DNA of 11,124 bases from JAWLFI01 sp041685645 (GTDB lineage: Bacteria; Bacteroidota; Bacteroidia; Chitinophagales; Saprospiraceae). A model generated the notes under the pieces. It worked only from the letters and a program-made list of their open reading frames with translations, ran no database searches and was not told the DNA's origin. How positions within the stretch are numbered: the stretch's first letter is position 1; the number at the start of each line of letters is the position of its first letter. Shown piece after piece: positions 1-8,300 of this stretch. The position numbers and the translations under genes were made by a program. The stretch spans positions 1 through 11,124 of the forward strand of contig JAWLFI010000086.1 of NCBI GenBank assembly GCA_041685645.1, given 5' to 3'.

Positions 1-806
1 CGGGTTTGCGCTTTCGGGGCGTATTTTCTTTCTCTCAGTAACATTGTGCTTATCTCACATTCTAGATTCTTCGCGATACCCGCGAACGCAATTCCGCTCA
101 GCGCGCCGCTATCACTGGTGATGGGTCCGGATTCCTTTTCTGCACCGAGTAGGCAAAGAACAAACGTCCAAGAAAGGAGCACCAAAAACCGAGCTGCCCT
201 GTTTTAGCGGGGTCGTACGTCTCTACAATGCCAAATAACACAAAAATTTCCTCATTCCGCACTTGATGCGGAATCCTTTGGAGTTTAACGTGCAGGGCGA
301 TGAGAGATGAATTTTGGGAATGGCTGGTAGTTATCCCACACTTGGATTTCGAGGGGTTCTCATTTTTCGGTCTGCAGCATTGGGAGGTAGGTAAAAAATC
401 CTTTTCCTTTTTTGCTTCGGCCCGCTCCAAGGGCGTACGCGCGCAGGACCTCTTTGATGAATTCGGATTTATAGGAGGAACGGTGGGGGTGCCAGCACAC
501 CACTGCGAAGACCTTTCGCGATTCTATGCCGGGACGGAGTAAAACACAGTGCTTTCATCGGTATGGAGTGGAGACGTCTATGTGAGGGTCGGAAAAGGTA
601 GTGAAATTGCCTATGGATGACCCGGGTACAGATGAAGTCTCGGTCTGGAGGGCAGGGGAATCTGCCAGCGGATCCTTTTTCATATCATTTTGGATGATTT
701 TATTTATATATTTACAGAAATGGAGTAATCGATCGAGAGGTTTTAGTGACTTCTTTATTTCACGGTCCGGTGCTTTTTTCTCTTGGAATGATCAAAAGAA
801 GAACTA
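1..806. other. gene-poor region left of the first gene
   Basis: I see no convincing gene here. Several short open frames exist on both strands (for example plus 601-807, minus 98-430, and a minus frame running off the left edge from about 203), but none has a recognisable domain. The frame ending at 807 touches the next start codon as TAATG, yet it begins at GTG and its composition does not look like protein. The region contains a small perfect hairpin at 254-274. An A/T-rich stretch around 689-714 contains a near-match to the Bacteroidota -7 motif (TATATTTA, 707-714), but the upstream TTTG is only 14 nt away, so I do not call a promoter. The region could be decayed coding sequence or repeat-derived spacer. 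Confidence 0.6.
254..274. repeat. short perfect hairpin, repeat-like
   Basis: ATTCCGCA (254-261) and TGCGGAAT (267-274) are perfect inverted complements around a 5-nt loop (CTTGA). Read on the minus strand, the surrounding frame gives a peptide containing HQVRN. From memory, such peptides often arise from dispersed intergenic repeats in many bacterial genomes. No T-run follows on either side, so a terminator is unlikely. Copy number cannot be judged from this window. Confidence 0.5.
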
Positions 807-1562
807 ATGAATGCAATTCGGCTTTTCACGGGAATACTATTACTTATTATTATTGGGGCCTGTGAGCCACCGCCCGGTGAGCGAAAACCTCAGAAGGAAG
901 AAAAAGAAGAAAAGAAAAAGGATAAGATCGAGCAAAAGGAAGTTTACCGGGAGGAGGTTCTGGAGCCCGAGCCGAAGGCTGATAACAATACCCACACGCA
1001 CGATCGACCGGTAAGCGAGCTGATTGAGCGTTATGAGTCGGAGGAGCGGGATAATTACCAAAAGCCCCAAAAACTTCTGGGCTATCTCGGTGACTTGAAA
1101 GGCAAGAAGATTATGGATCTAGGCGCGGGCAGCGGTTATTTTTCTGTTAAATTAGCAGACCGGGGCGCTCAGGTCATCGCAGCAGATGTCAATAAAGAGT
1201 TTCAGAATCATATTCGAAAGCGGATTAAAAATGAAGGCTACGAAGGGAAGATTAAGACTCGACTGATACCCTATGACAGTCCCGCACTGGCCGATGGCGA
1301 AGTCGATATGGTGCTCTTAGTGAATACTTATCACCACATTAAAGATCGCGTAGATTATTTTGAGCAAGTCAGAAAAGGCTTAACCGCAGATGGCGAGCTA
1401 GTCGTTGTTGATTTTTTTAAGGTCAAGCTTCCGGTGGGACCAACAATCGATCAGAAAGTCTCAATGGATGAAGTCATTCAGGAACTCAAGAAAGCCGGCT
1501 TTAGTGACCTCGAGGCGGAGGTCGGCTTATTGTCTTATCAATATATTATTCGCGCCCAATAA
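807..1562 (+). CDS. class I SAM-dependent methyltransferase with lipoprotein signal
   Basis: This 251-residue protein has two parts. The N-terminus is a lipoprotein signal: a hydrophobic stretch (about residues 5-18) ending in IIGAC with the acceptor Cys at 19. A very charged Lys/Glu-rich linker (about 25-58) follows. The rest is a class I (Rossmann) methyltransferase: a lead-in ERDNYQKP at 80-87, the SAM-binding glycine motif DLGAGSGYF at 104-112, the acidic residue after strand beta2 at Asp127, a motif IV-like stretch VNTYHHI, and late strand VVVDFF. The methyl acceptor cannot be inferred. Start: ATG at 807 follows a purine-rich AAAAGAAGAA and gives the intact signal peptide. The sulfotransferase gene starts 27 nt downstream on the same strand, so co-transcription is likely. 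Oddity: SAM is cytosolic, whereas a lipobox predicts export. The domain call is firm; the substrate is unknown. Confidence 0.88.
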   Translation: MNAIRLFTGILLLIIIGACEPPPGERKPQKEEKEEKKKDKIEQKEVYREEVLEPEPKADNNTHTHDRPVSELIERYESEERDNYQKPQKLLGYLGDLKGKKIMDLGAGSGYFSVKLADRGAQVIAADVNKEFQNHIRKRIKNEGYEGKIKTRLIPYDSPALADGEVDMVLLVNTYHHIKDRVDYFEQVRKGLTADGELVVVDFFKVKLPVGPTIDQKVSMDEVIQELKKAGFSDLEAEVGLLSYQYIIRAQ

Positions 1563-1589
1563 AACCGTAAAGTCAAGAAATAAAAAATT

Positions 1590-2363
1590 ATGTTGCGATC
1601 CTGGAAGAAACCTTTTTTCCCAATGATTAAAAGATGTGGGCGCTTCAAAGAGCAGAAGCGATTTACTGAGCCGCCCATATTGATTGGCGGCTGTGGTCGT
1701 TCCGGCACGACCTTATTGCTTTCTATACTCTCCGCGCATCGCGAGATATTCGCTTTTCCCAAAGAGCTGGGTCTATTCAATGAAGTGGATCAAGACGAGG
1801 AGGGTCGCTGGCACCCCAAGCGAGAGGATCGCTTGTACTTCAACCTCTTGAAAAATACCGTAGATGACACGGCCAATCGCTGGATGGAAAAGTCGCCGAG
1901 TAATGTGACGCGCATTCGGGAAATTGACGATCATTTTCACGGCCGATTTAAGATGATTCACATCATACGGGATGGCCGCGATGTCGTGTTGTCCGTGCAC
2001 CCGACCGATCCGTCCCGCTATTGGGTGGAGCCGGCCCGGTGGGTCAAAGATGTCAATCTGGGGTTGGAAATGGCGGATCACCCTCAGGTGCACACCTTAA
2101 GATATGAGGATCTGATCACAAAGTTTACAGATACTCTGACTAAGCTGACTGAATTTTTAGAGATTCCTTTTTCCGAAGAGCTGAAAGATTGGCATACACA
2201 TGCTACGGTACGATCCAATAGCGCTTACTTTTCTGAGGTGCAGAATATTCACTCCAAATCGATCGAAAAATGGAAGCGCACAGAGGATCAGGAGCGCATT
2301 CGCGATTTTATGGAGTATCCCGGTAGCGTGGATCTATTGAAGCGGTGTGGCTATCCGGTGTAA
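1590..2363 (+). CDS. sulfotransferase family protein
   Basis: The 257-residue product matches PAPS-dependent sulfotransferases (Sulfotransfer_3-like), which move a sulfonate group from 3'-phosphoadenylyl sulfate to a hydroxyl or amine. The 5'-phosphosulfate loop is GGCGRSGTTLL at 33-43. WMEKSP at 98-103 is the usual EK(S/T)P element. IIRDGRDVV at 125-133 is the 3'-phosphate-binding segment, and RYEDL at 171-175 is the usual late motif. There is no signal peptide, so a cytosolic or inner-face enzyme is expected. The chosen ATG (1590) lies in an A-rich context; a second in-frame ATG at 1623 would also keep all motifs. It sits 27 nt after the methyltransferase and 84 nt before the cardiolipin synthase. 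The acceptor could be a lipid, a glycan or a small molecule, and nothing in the sequence decides this. Confidence 0.88.
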   Translation: MLRSWKKPFFPMIKRCGRFKEQKRFTEPPILIGGCGRSGTTLLLSILSAHREIFAFPKELGLFNEVDQDEEGRWHPKREDRLYFNLLKNTVDDTANRWMEKSPSNVTRIREIDDHFHGRFKMIHIIRDGRDVVLSVHPTDPSRYWVEPARWVKDVNLGLEMADHPQVHTLRYEDLITKFTDTLTKLTEFLEIPFSEELKDWHTHATVRSNSAYFSEVQNIHSKSIEKWKRTEDQERIRDFMEYPGSVDLLKRCGYPV

Positions 2364-2447
2364 GGAAAACGATTCGGGCTTGCGCCTCATGCTGAGCAGT
2401 TGACCGAGAGTTTTCAATCTGTTCGAAAGTAGCTCAAGTTAAAAAAT

Positions 2448-3914
2448 ATGTTGAGTACATTTTTTCAATCCTACCCCTGGCTCTTACCTACTCTTCAGCT
2501 GATCTATTACATAGGTATAGGCTTGTTGGCGGTAAAAATTATCATGGATACCCAGACAGTGACCAAAACGCTGGGGTATTTATTACTCATTTTATTTTTG
2601 CCCATCGCAGGTGTAGTGATTTATCTGGTTTTTGGCGTGAATTATCGCAAAAACCGCTTCTTTTCAGCCAAATCCGAGAGCAATCAGGCCTTGCGGGAAG
2701 CCATTGATCGCTTTATTTATCAAACCCATCATCACGTTTCCTCTTCACATGCCCACATCGCGGGCAAGTATCGGCATTCCATTGACTTTTTATTCCAGTC
2801 GATAGGGTCACCTATAACTGACGGAAATACCTTGGAGATTTTAAAGAATGGAGAGGAGAAATTTGAACGCTTGTTTGAGGTCATTGGGCAAGCTAAACAT
2901 CACGTACACCTGGAGTACTACATTTGGGAGAACGATAATATTGGAAATGAACTGGCAGATCTTCTCATTCAAAAGGTAAAGGAGGGTGTAGCGGTCAGAG
3001 TGATTTTTGATGATTTTGGAAGCAGCGACATCCGGGATAGTGTGGCAGTCCGAATGCGGCACGAGGGCGTTGAGATAGAGCCATTCAATCGGGTAACTTA
3101 TCGAATTTTGGCCAACCGCATGAATTACCGGGATCACCGGAAAGTGGTCATTGTGGATGGTGAGCATGTTTTTGTGGGTGGCATTAATATCTCAGACCGA
3201 TATATCAACAAAGCGGGGGGGCTGTATTGGCGCGATACCCATTTGCATATTCGTGGTCCCGCTGTATTTTATTTTCAATACTTGTTTTTAGGCAATTGGC
3301 AATATATCACGGGAGGTCTCCCGAAGATGGATGCCAAATATTTCACGAATCAAGCCATGGAAGAGGGGCATCATTTAGTTCAGGTCGCGGCTTCAGGTCC
3401 GGACAGCAGCCCCAACGTCATGCTATCTACTATTTCTGCGATTTACGCAGCGGAGGATCGCATATATATCACCACGCCTTATTTTATTCCGGTCGAACCC
3501 ATTTATAAGGCCTTGGTACAGGTAGCTACTGCGGGAATAGATGTTCGCATTTTAGTTCCTCGAACAGGAGATTCGCGGTTAGTGAATGCCGCGGCCTACT
3601 CGTATTACGGCGAGTTACTGAATGCGGGAATAAAAGTGTATTTCTACGAGCGCGGATTTCTCCATAGCAAGTCGATGATCATTGATGATGATTTCAGCAT
3701 GATCGGCACTTCAAATCTCGATGTGAGAAGTCAGGAGCTCAATTTTGAAGTAAACGCCTTGATTTTTGATCGGGAGATGAATGCCATTCTGGAGGAGCAT
3801 TTTGAAGAAGACCTCGATGATGCGACCCAAATTTATGCGGAAGAATGGAGTCATCGGCCGCAAATAAAGGTATTTTTCGAGCATTTAGCGCGTCTATTAT
3901 CACCCATTTTGTAG
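2448..3914 (+). CDS. cls: cardiolipin synthase (phospholipase D superfamily)
   Basis: At 488 residues this has the standard length and layout of bacterial cardiolipin synthase, which joins two phosphatidylglycerol molecules into cardiolipin and glycerol at the inner membrane. Two N-terminal membrane helices (about 10-31 and 39-62) form the PLDNc region. Two catalytic HxKxxxxD motifs follow. The first is H230-K232-D237, followed by GGIN at 244-247. The second is H406-K408-D413, followed by GTSN at 420-423. Both are intact, so an active enzyme is expected. The start ATG lies after an A-rich stretch (TTAAAAAAT) with no clear Shine-Dalgarno sequence. It is co-directional with the two upstream genes across an 84-nt gap in which I see no promoter or terminator. 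Substrate preference within the Cls family cannot be read from motifs. Confidence 0.93.
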   Translation: MLSTFFQSYPWLLPTLQLIYYIGIGLLAVKIIMDTQTVTKTLGYLLLILFLPIAGVVIYLVFGVNYRKNRFFSAKSESNQALREAIDRFIYQTHHHVSSSHAHIAGKYRHSIDFLFQSIGSPITDGNTLEILKNGEEKFERLFEVIGQAKHHVHLEYYIWENDNIGNELADLLIQKVKEGVAVRVIFDDFGSSDIRDSVAVRMRHEGVEIEPFNRVTYRILANRMNYRDHRKVVIVDGEHVFVGGINISDRYINKAGGLYWRDTHLHIRGPAVFYFQYLFLGNWQYITGGLPKMDAKYFTNQAMEEGHHLVQVAASGPDSSPNVMLSTISAIYAAEDRIYITTPYFIPVEPIYKALVQVATAGIDVRILVPRTGDSRLVNAAAYSYYGELLNAGIKVYFYERGFLHSKSMIIDDDFSMIGTSNLDVRSQELNFEVNALIFDREMNAILEEHFEEDLDDATQIYAEEWSHRPQIKVFFEHLARLLSPIL

Positions 3915-3964
3915 AAATGAAAAAGGAGCTTACTTCGCGAGTCGTTGATTTAGCTATATTCAAC

Positions 3965-3994
3965 TTGATCTAATGTAATTATTTAGTAGTTTTG
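3965..3994 (+). promoter_or_regulatory. Bacteroidota-type promoter upstream of the haloperoxidase gene
   Basis: TTG (3965-3967) is followed, after 19 nt, by TAGTTTTG (3987-3994), an exact match to the TAnnTTTG -7 consensus of Bacteroidota at normal spacing. The start codon at 4007 is only 12 nt beyond the motif. Transcription would therefore begin roughly 5-10 nt upstream of the ATG, giving a nearly leaderless mRNA. The position right between two genes supports it; there is no experimental evidence. Confidence 0.55.
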
Positions 3995-4006
3995 TACAAA
4001 CAAACT

Positions 4007-5329
4007 ATGCGCTACTACCACACCATACTTATTCTTCTGGGCCTTAGCATTTGGGCTTGCGGGTCGGCTGACCGTCAGAGTGAAACACTCGATGCACGTG
4101 CTGATTTACATCAGTCGGTAAAGGAGTTGATGGACGTGCACGTTTTCGATATTACCAGTCCGCCATTGGCGAGTCGGTCGATGGTCTACCCCTTATTGTC
4201 GGCCTACTATTGTTATGCCCTGACAAGTCCCGAGCTACCTGTCATGCTGGATCGACTAAATGAGTGGACGGCATCCCCTCCGGAGCTTTCACCGGAGTTG
4301 GACATTCATCCGGAGTGGGCTGCAATAGCAGCATTCGCGATAACAGCCCAAAAGCATGTGTATTCTCAAGACCGCTGGAAGATCTGGACCGATAGCTTGC
4401 ATGAGTATTACCGCAATCATTTGAGCGAGGCACAGTATGCTGATAGTTATGATTGGGCCCGAAGATGCGCCGAGGACGTGATTGACTATGCCGCCTTAGA
4501 TGGATTGAAAAAAATTAGAACCCAATCGAAATACACCACGGGAAAAGTTAGTGAAGGACAATGGATGCCAACGCCCCCGAATTATATGGAGCCCATTGAG
4601 CCTTATTGGGGGGAGTTGCGCCCCTTTACGCTGGATTCTGCAGAACAGTATGCCCCGAAACCGCCAACGCCCTTCGACATGACGGAAGGCAGCCCCTTTT
4701 ATCGAGAGGTTGAGGAAGTGTATCAAGTGGTGAATGAACTAAGTGAGGAGGAGCGCGAGATCGCTGCTTTTTGGGATTGCAATCCGTATGTCGTGCTTCA
4801 CAAAGGACATTTCATGCAGCCGGTAAAAAAAATCACGCCGGGGGGGCACTGGATGGGGATTACCCGCATTGCCTGTCGGGAGAATGATTTATCCTTCGGC
4901 GAATCTCTGCAGACCTATACATACATTGCTATCGCATTGGCCGATGCCTTTATCTCTTGTTGGGATGAAAAATACCGATCGGAGTACATTCGACCAGAAA
5001 CAGTCATTAATACCTATATGGATCAGAAATGGGTGCCTGTCCTACAAACTCCGCCTTTTCCCGAGTACACCAGTGGACACAGTGTTATCTCCACGGCTTC
5101 TGCGCGCGTCTTGACGCATTTGATCGGCGATGACTTCGAATATGTCGATGATGTGGAAGTCGAATTTGGTCTGCCGGAGCGTCAATTCTCCTCATTTTTA
5201 GCGGCTTCGGAAGAAGCGGCCGGCAGCCGCATCTACGGAGGCATTCACTTTCGCCCCGCCGTCGAAGAGGGGATCCTTCAAGGACATAAAATAGCTGATC
5301 AAGTGATTCAAACCTTAACAGATGAATAA
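4007..5329 (+). CDS. vanadium-dependent haloperoxidase / PAP2-superfamily lipoprotein
   Basis: The 440-residue protein starts with a lipoprotein signal ending in SIWAC (Cys18), so it should be exported and lipid-anchored. The C-terminal half has the pocket shared by vanadium haloperoxidases and type 2 acid phosphatases: K322-x6-R329-P330, then TSGH (S356, G357, H358), then SR-x5-H (S407, R408, H414). These match the seven residues that hold vanadate or phosphate in characterised family members, including the Arg-to-His spacing of six. The Asp that follows the last His by four positions in many phosphatases is Ala418 here. The enzyme may oxidise halides with peroxide or act as a phosphatase; the sequence does not settle which. 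I start at ATG 4007, because the TTG five codons upstream is part of the -7 promoter motif. The frame overlaps the next gene by 8 nt (ATGAATAA), suggesting translational coupling. Confidence 0.85.
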   Translation: MRYYHTILILLGLSIWACGSADRQSETLDARADLHQSVKELMDVHVFDITSPPLASRSMVYPLLSAYYCYALTSPELPVMLDRLNEWTASPPELSPELDIHPEWAAIAAFAITAQKHVYSQDRWKIWTDSLHEYYRNHLSEAQYADSYDWARRCAEDVIDYAALDGLKKIRTQSKYTTGKVSEGQWMPTPPNYMEPIEPYWGELRPFTLDSAEQYAPKPPTPFDMTEGSPFYREVEEVYQVVNELSEEEREIAAFWDCNPYVVLHKGHFMQPVKKITPGGHWMGITRIACRENDLSFGESLQTYTYIAIALADAFISCWDEKYRSEYIRPETVINTYMDQKWVPVLQTPPFPEYTSGHSVISTASARVLTHLIGDDFEYVDDVEVEFGLPERQFSSFLAASEEAAGSRIYGGIHFRPAVEEGILQGHKIADQVIQTLTDE

Positions 5330-8300
5330 ACTTCAACTCCTTTTTCTATTGCTCTGTATATTAACCTTGTCGTGTGATCGCACAGCCGTAGAAGAAAAAG
5401 AAGAGGTGAGTTTGGAAGAATTGGCGTATGAAGCACCGGCCAATGCCTTATTTCAAAAATTAGAAGAGGAAGATACCCGAATTTCTTTCCAAAATGAGTT
5501 GAGGGAAACAGAGGCCTTCAACTACTACAATTATACCTACATGTACAATGGCAGTGGCGTTGCTGTCGCTGATTTTAATAATGACGGCTTGTTGGATTTG
5601 TTCTTTGTGGGCGCCATGACCTCGAACAAGTTGTATCTCAATATGGGAGATCTCCGGTTTAGAGATATCACAGCCGCTGCCGGTGTGAAAGGACCCAATG
5701 TTCTCAAAACCGGAGTAGCCGTGCACGACGTCAATGAAGACGGCTATATGGATATTTACGTCTGTCACTCTGGGCTTAGCCCGGCGGCCATGCGCACCAA
5801 CGCGCTCTATATCAATAACCAGGATGGCACGTTTACGGAAGAAGCTGTGGCTAGGGGATTAGATGATCAGTCTCACACCAATCACGCCTTGTTTTTCGAT
5901 TACGATAATGACAACGACCTGGACCTCTTCTTACTCAATCACCCGATAGATTTCAATTTGATCAATAATATGAGTCTCAAGCAAAAGGAGGACGGCACGA
6001 TTCTCCGCGATGGCACGCCCGAAAATCTGTTCGAAGGTGATCGGCTCTTTGAAAATGTGGGTCAGGGACAATTCAAGGAGGTGAGTGAGGAAGCCGGTGT
6101 TTTCCAGAAAGCCTATGGGCTCAGTGTTACGCCCATGGATATCAATGAGGACGGGTGGATGGATTTGTATGTAGGAAACGATTTTATTGAGCCCGACTTT
6201 CTCTATATCAATCGCGGAGATGGAACCTTCGTCGATTCTATCGATGCCTATTTTCCACATACATCGAACAATACTATGGGCGCAGATGCGGGGGATGTCG
6301 ACAATGATGGCCGACTGGATTTTATGAGTTTAGATATGCTGCCCGAAGGACACTATCGCCAAAAAACTCTGATGACTAGCATGAGATACGATAGGTACAA
6401 ACAATTGGAAGAGTACAATTACGGTCGACAAATCATGCGCAATACGCTCTTCGTCAAAGGCGATGATGGAAAAATGCGCGATGTCGCTTGCTTTTCCGGT
6501 GTGGATGCCACCGATTGGTCCTGGAGCCCTTTAATCGCAGATTTTGATGGAGATGGGTATAAAGATATTTTTATCACCAACGGCTACAGAAGAGATTTGA
6601 CTGACCTCGATTACATGACCTATTACGACGAAAAAGTGGGCCGGACTTCATTGCCTGAAGACAATGTTGAAGCTTTGCTGGACGAAGTGCCCATACATCC
6701 GGTACCCAATTACATTTATCGCAATAGAGGCGATTTGACCTTTGAGTCATCGGCAAAGCAGTGGGGCCTCGGAGATCCCGTATTTTCCAATGGTGCTCTG
6801 TACGCAGATTTGGATAATGACGGGGATTTGGATCTGGTGGTCAATAATTTCGATATGCCCACCTTTATTTATAAAAACAGGTCCAAGGAATTGACCGGGC
6901 ATCGCGATTTGCGCCTCCGATTGAAAGGCCCCAAAGGAAATATTGATGGAATTGGAGCAGAGATTCGAGTGTATGCCGGAGATCAAATTCAACATCAGAA
7001 CGTGCAGCGAATCAAGGGTTTCATGTCCTATTCTTCAGCCACGGCTCATTTTGGAATGGGAAAAATGGAACAGGTCGATTCTATTGCGATACGTTGGCCT
7101 GATGGCAAGACAGAACGCCTAAAAAATGTGAAGACCAATCAACTCTTAACTATTCATTATTCAGATGCAGGTATCGGACCCTGGCCGAAACTTCCGCTGC
7201 CCCGTCAATTCTTGACTTCAGAGTCTTCTGTGGACTTTACACACAGTGAAAATGAATTTATTGACCTCAAGCGCGAACCCTTATTGCCCCGTGCGTTTTC
7301 CCGCCGCGGCCCCGTTATAGAAGTACTGGATTTTAATAGAGATGGTCGTGAAGATTTCTTTGTAGGCGGCGCCCGCGGTCAAGCCTCCGCGATATTTATA
7401 CAACAGGCCGATGGGACTTTCCAGTCCATAGCAGAAGAATTTTTCGCCGGAGAGGCTCAATACGAAGATGTCGCCGTCGGAGTGGGCGATTTCAACTCCG
7501 ATGGATGGCCGGACTTGTATGTGGGAAGCGGCGGCTATTCCGAGCCGGAAGAAAGCTTTCAATATCGCGATCGATTGTATATCAATGAAGACGGCCGCTC
7601 CTTGCGTCGCCAACAATTGCCCCCTAGACAAGTGAATACAGGCGCAGTTACGGTAGCGGACTTTAATCAAGACGGACTAATGGATGTGTTTGTCGCAGGC
7701 TATCTTATACCCGATCAATATCCCCACGCGCCGGCTTCTTATATTCTTATAAACAGAGAGGGAGAACTCGAAGATCAGACCGATCAATGGTGGCCCGACG
7801 GAGCGATAGAAGAGGCAGTTAGCTCGGCTTTGTCTTTAGATGTCACGGGCAATGGCTACGATGATCTGCTGGTCGCCGGGGAGTGGATGCCCCTGACCCT
7901 TTGGCCCAATTCCGGCGAGCAGTTTCTGGATCCGGTCGCAGTACCCGATAGCGAAGGCTGGTGGAATACTCTGGAGGCCAGTCAACTGAACGCGGGAGGA
8001 GAAACACACATTCTCGCCGGCAATTTTGGAGAAAATACCCGTTGGCGGGCCAGGCCGGAGGAGCCCATTGAAGTGTTTGCCGCAGATTTCGATCAAAGCG
8101 GACGACACACCCCACTATTGACCCATTACATGCAAGGCGAGCGAGTTCCGATTGCCAGAAGAGATGCTCTGATGGAACTCATGCCCTCCCTGCGCTCCAA
8201 ATATGTCAAATTCAGCAGCTATGCAGAGGCGCGCATTGAAGACCTGGTAGATGTCGAGGGCGATCAGGTCCTACACCGAAAGGCTGCTACGCTCAAGTCC

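Noticed and set aside
1..203. Minus-strand frame running off the left edge, with a hydrophobic signal-like start (possible TTG at 185 or GTG at 182)
   Set aside because: It has no ATG, no recognised motif and is cut by the window edge; sequence to the left would be needed to judge it.
98..430. Minus-strand frame of 110 residues
   Set aside because: It crosses the hairpin repeat at 254-274 and shows no domain; it is best explained as a chance frame in non-coding sequence.
755..782. Possible terminator before the methyltransferase gene (CAC...GTG near 762-773 followed by six T)
   Set aside because: The stem is only about three pairs plus a mismatch, too weak to support.
586..807. Open frame overlapping the methyltransferase start as TAATG, with a hydrophobic middle segment
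   Set aside because: It has no ATG start (GTG at 601), no recognisable domain and an unconvincing composition; the TAATG contact alone is not enough.
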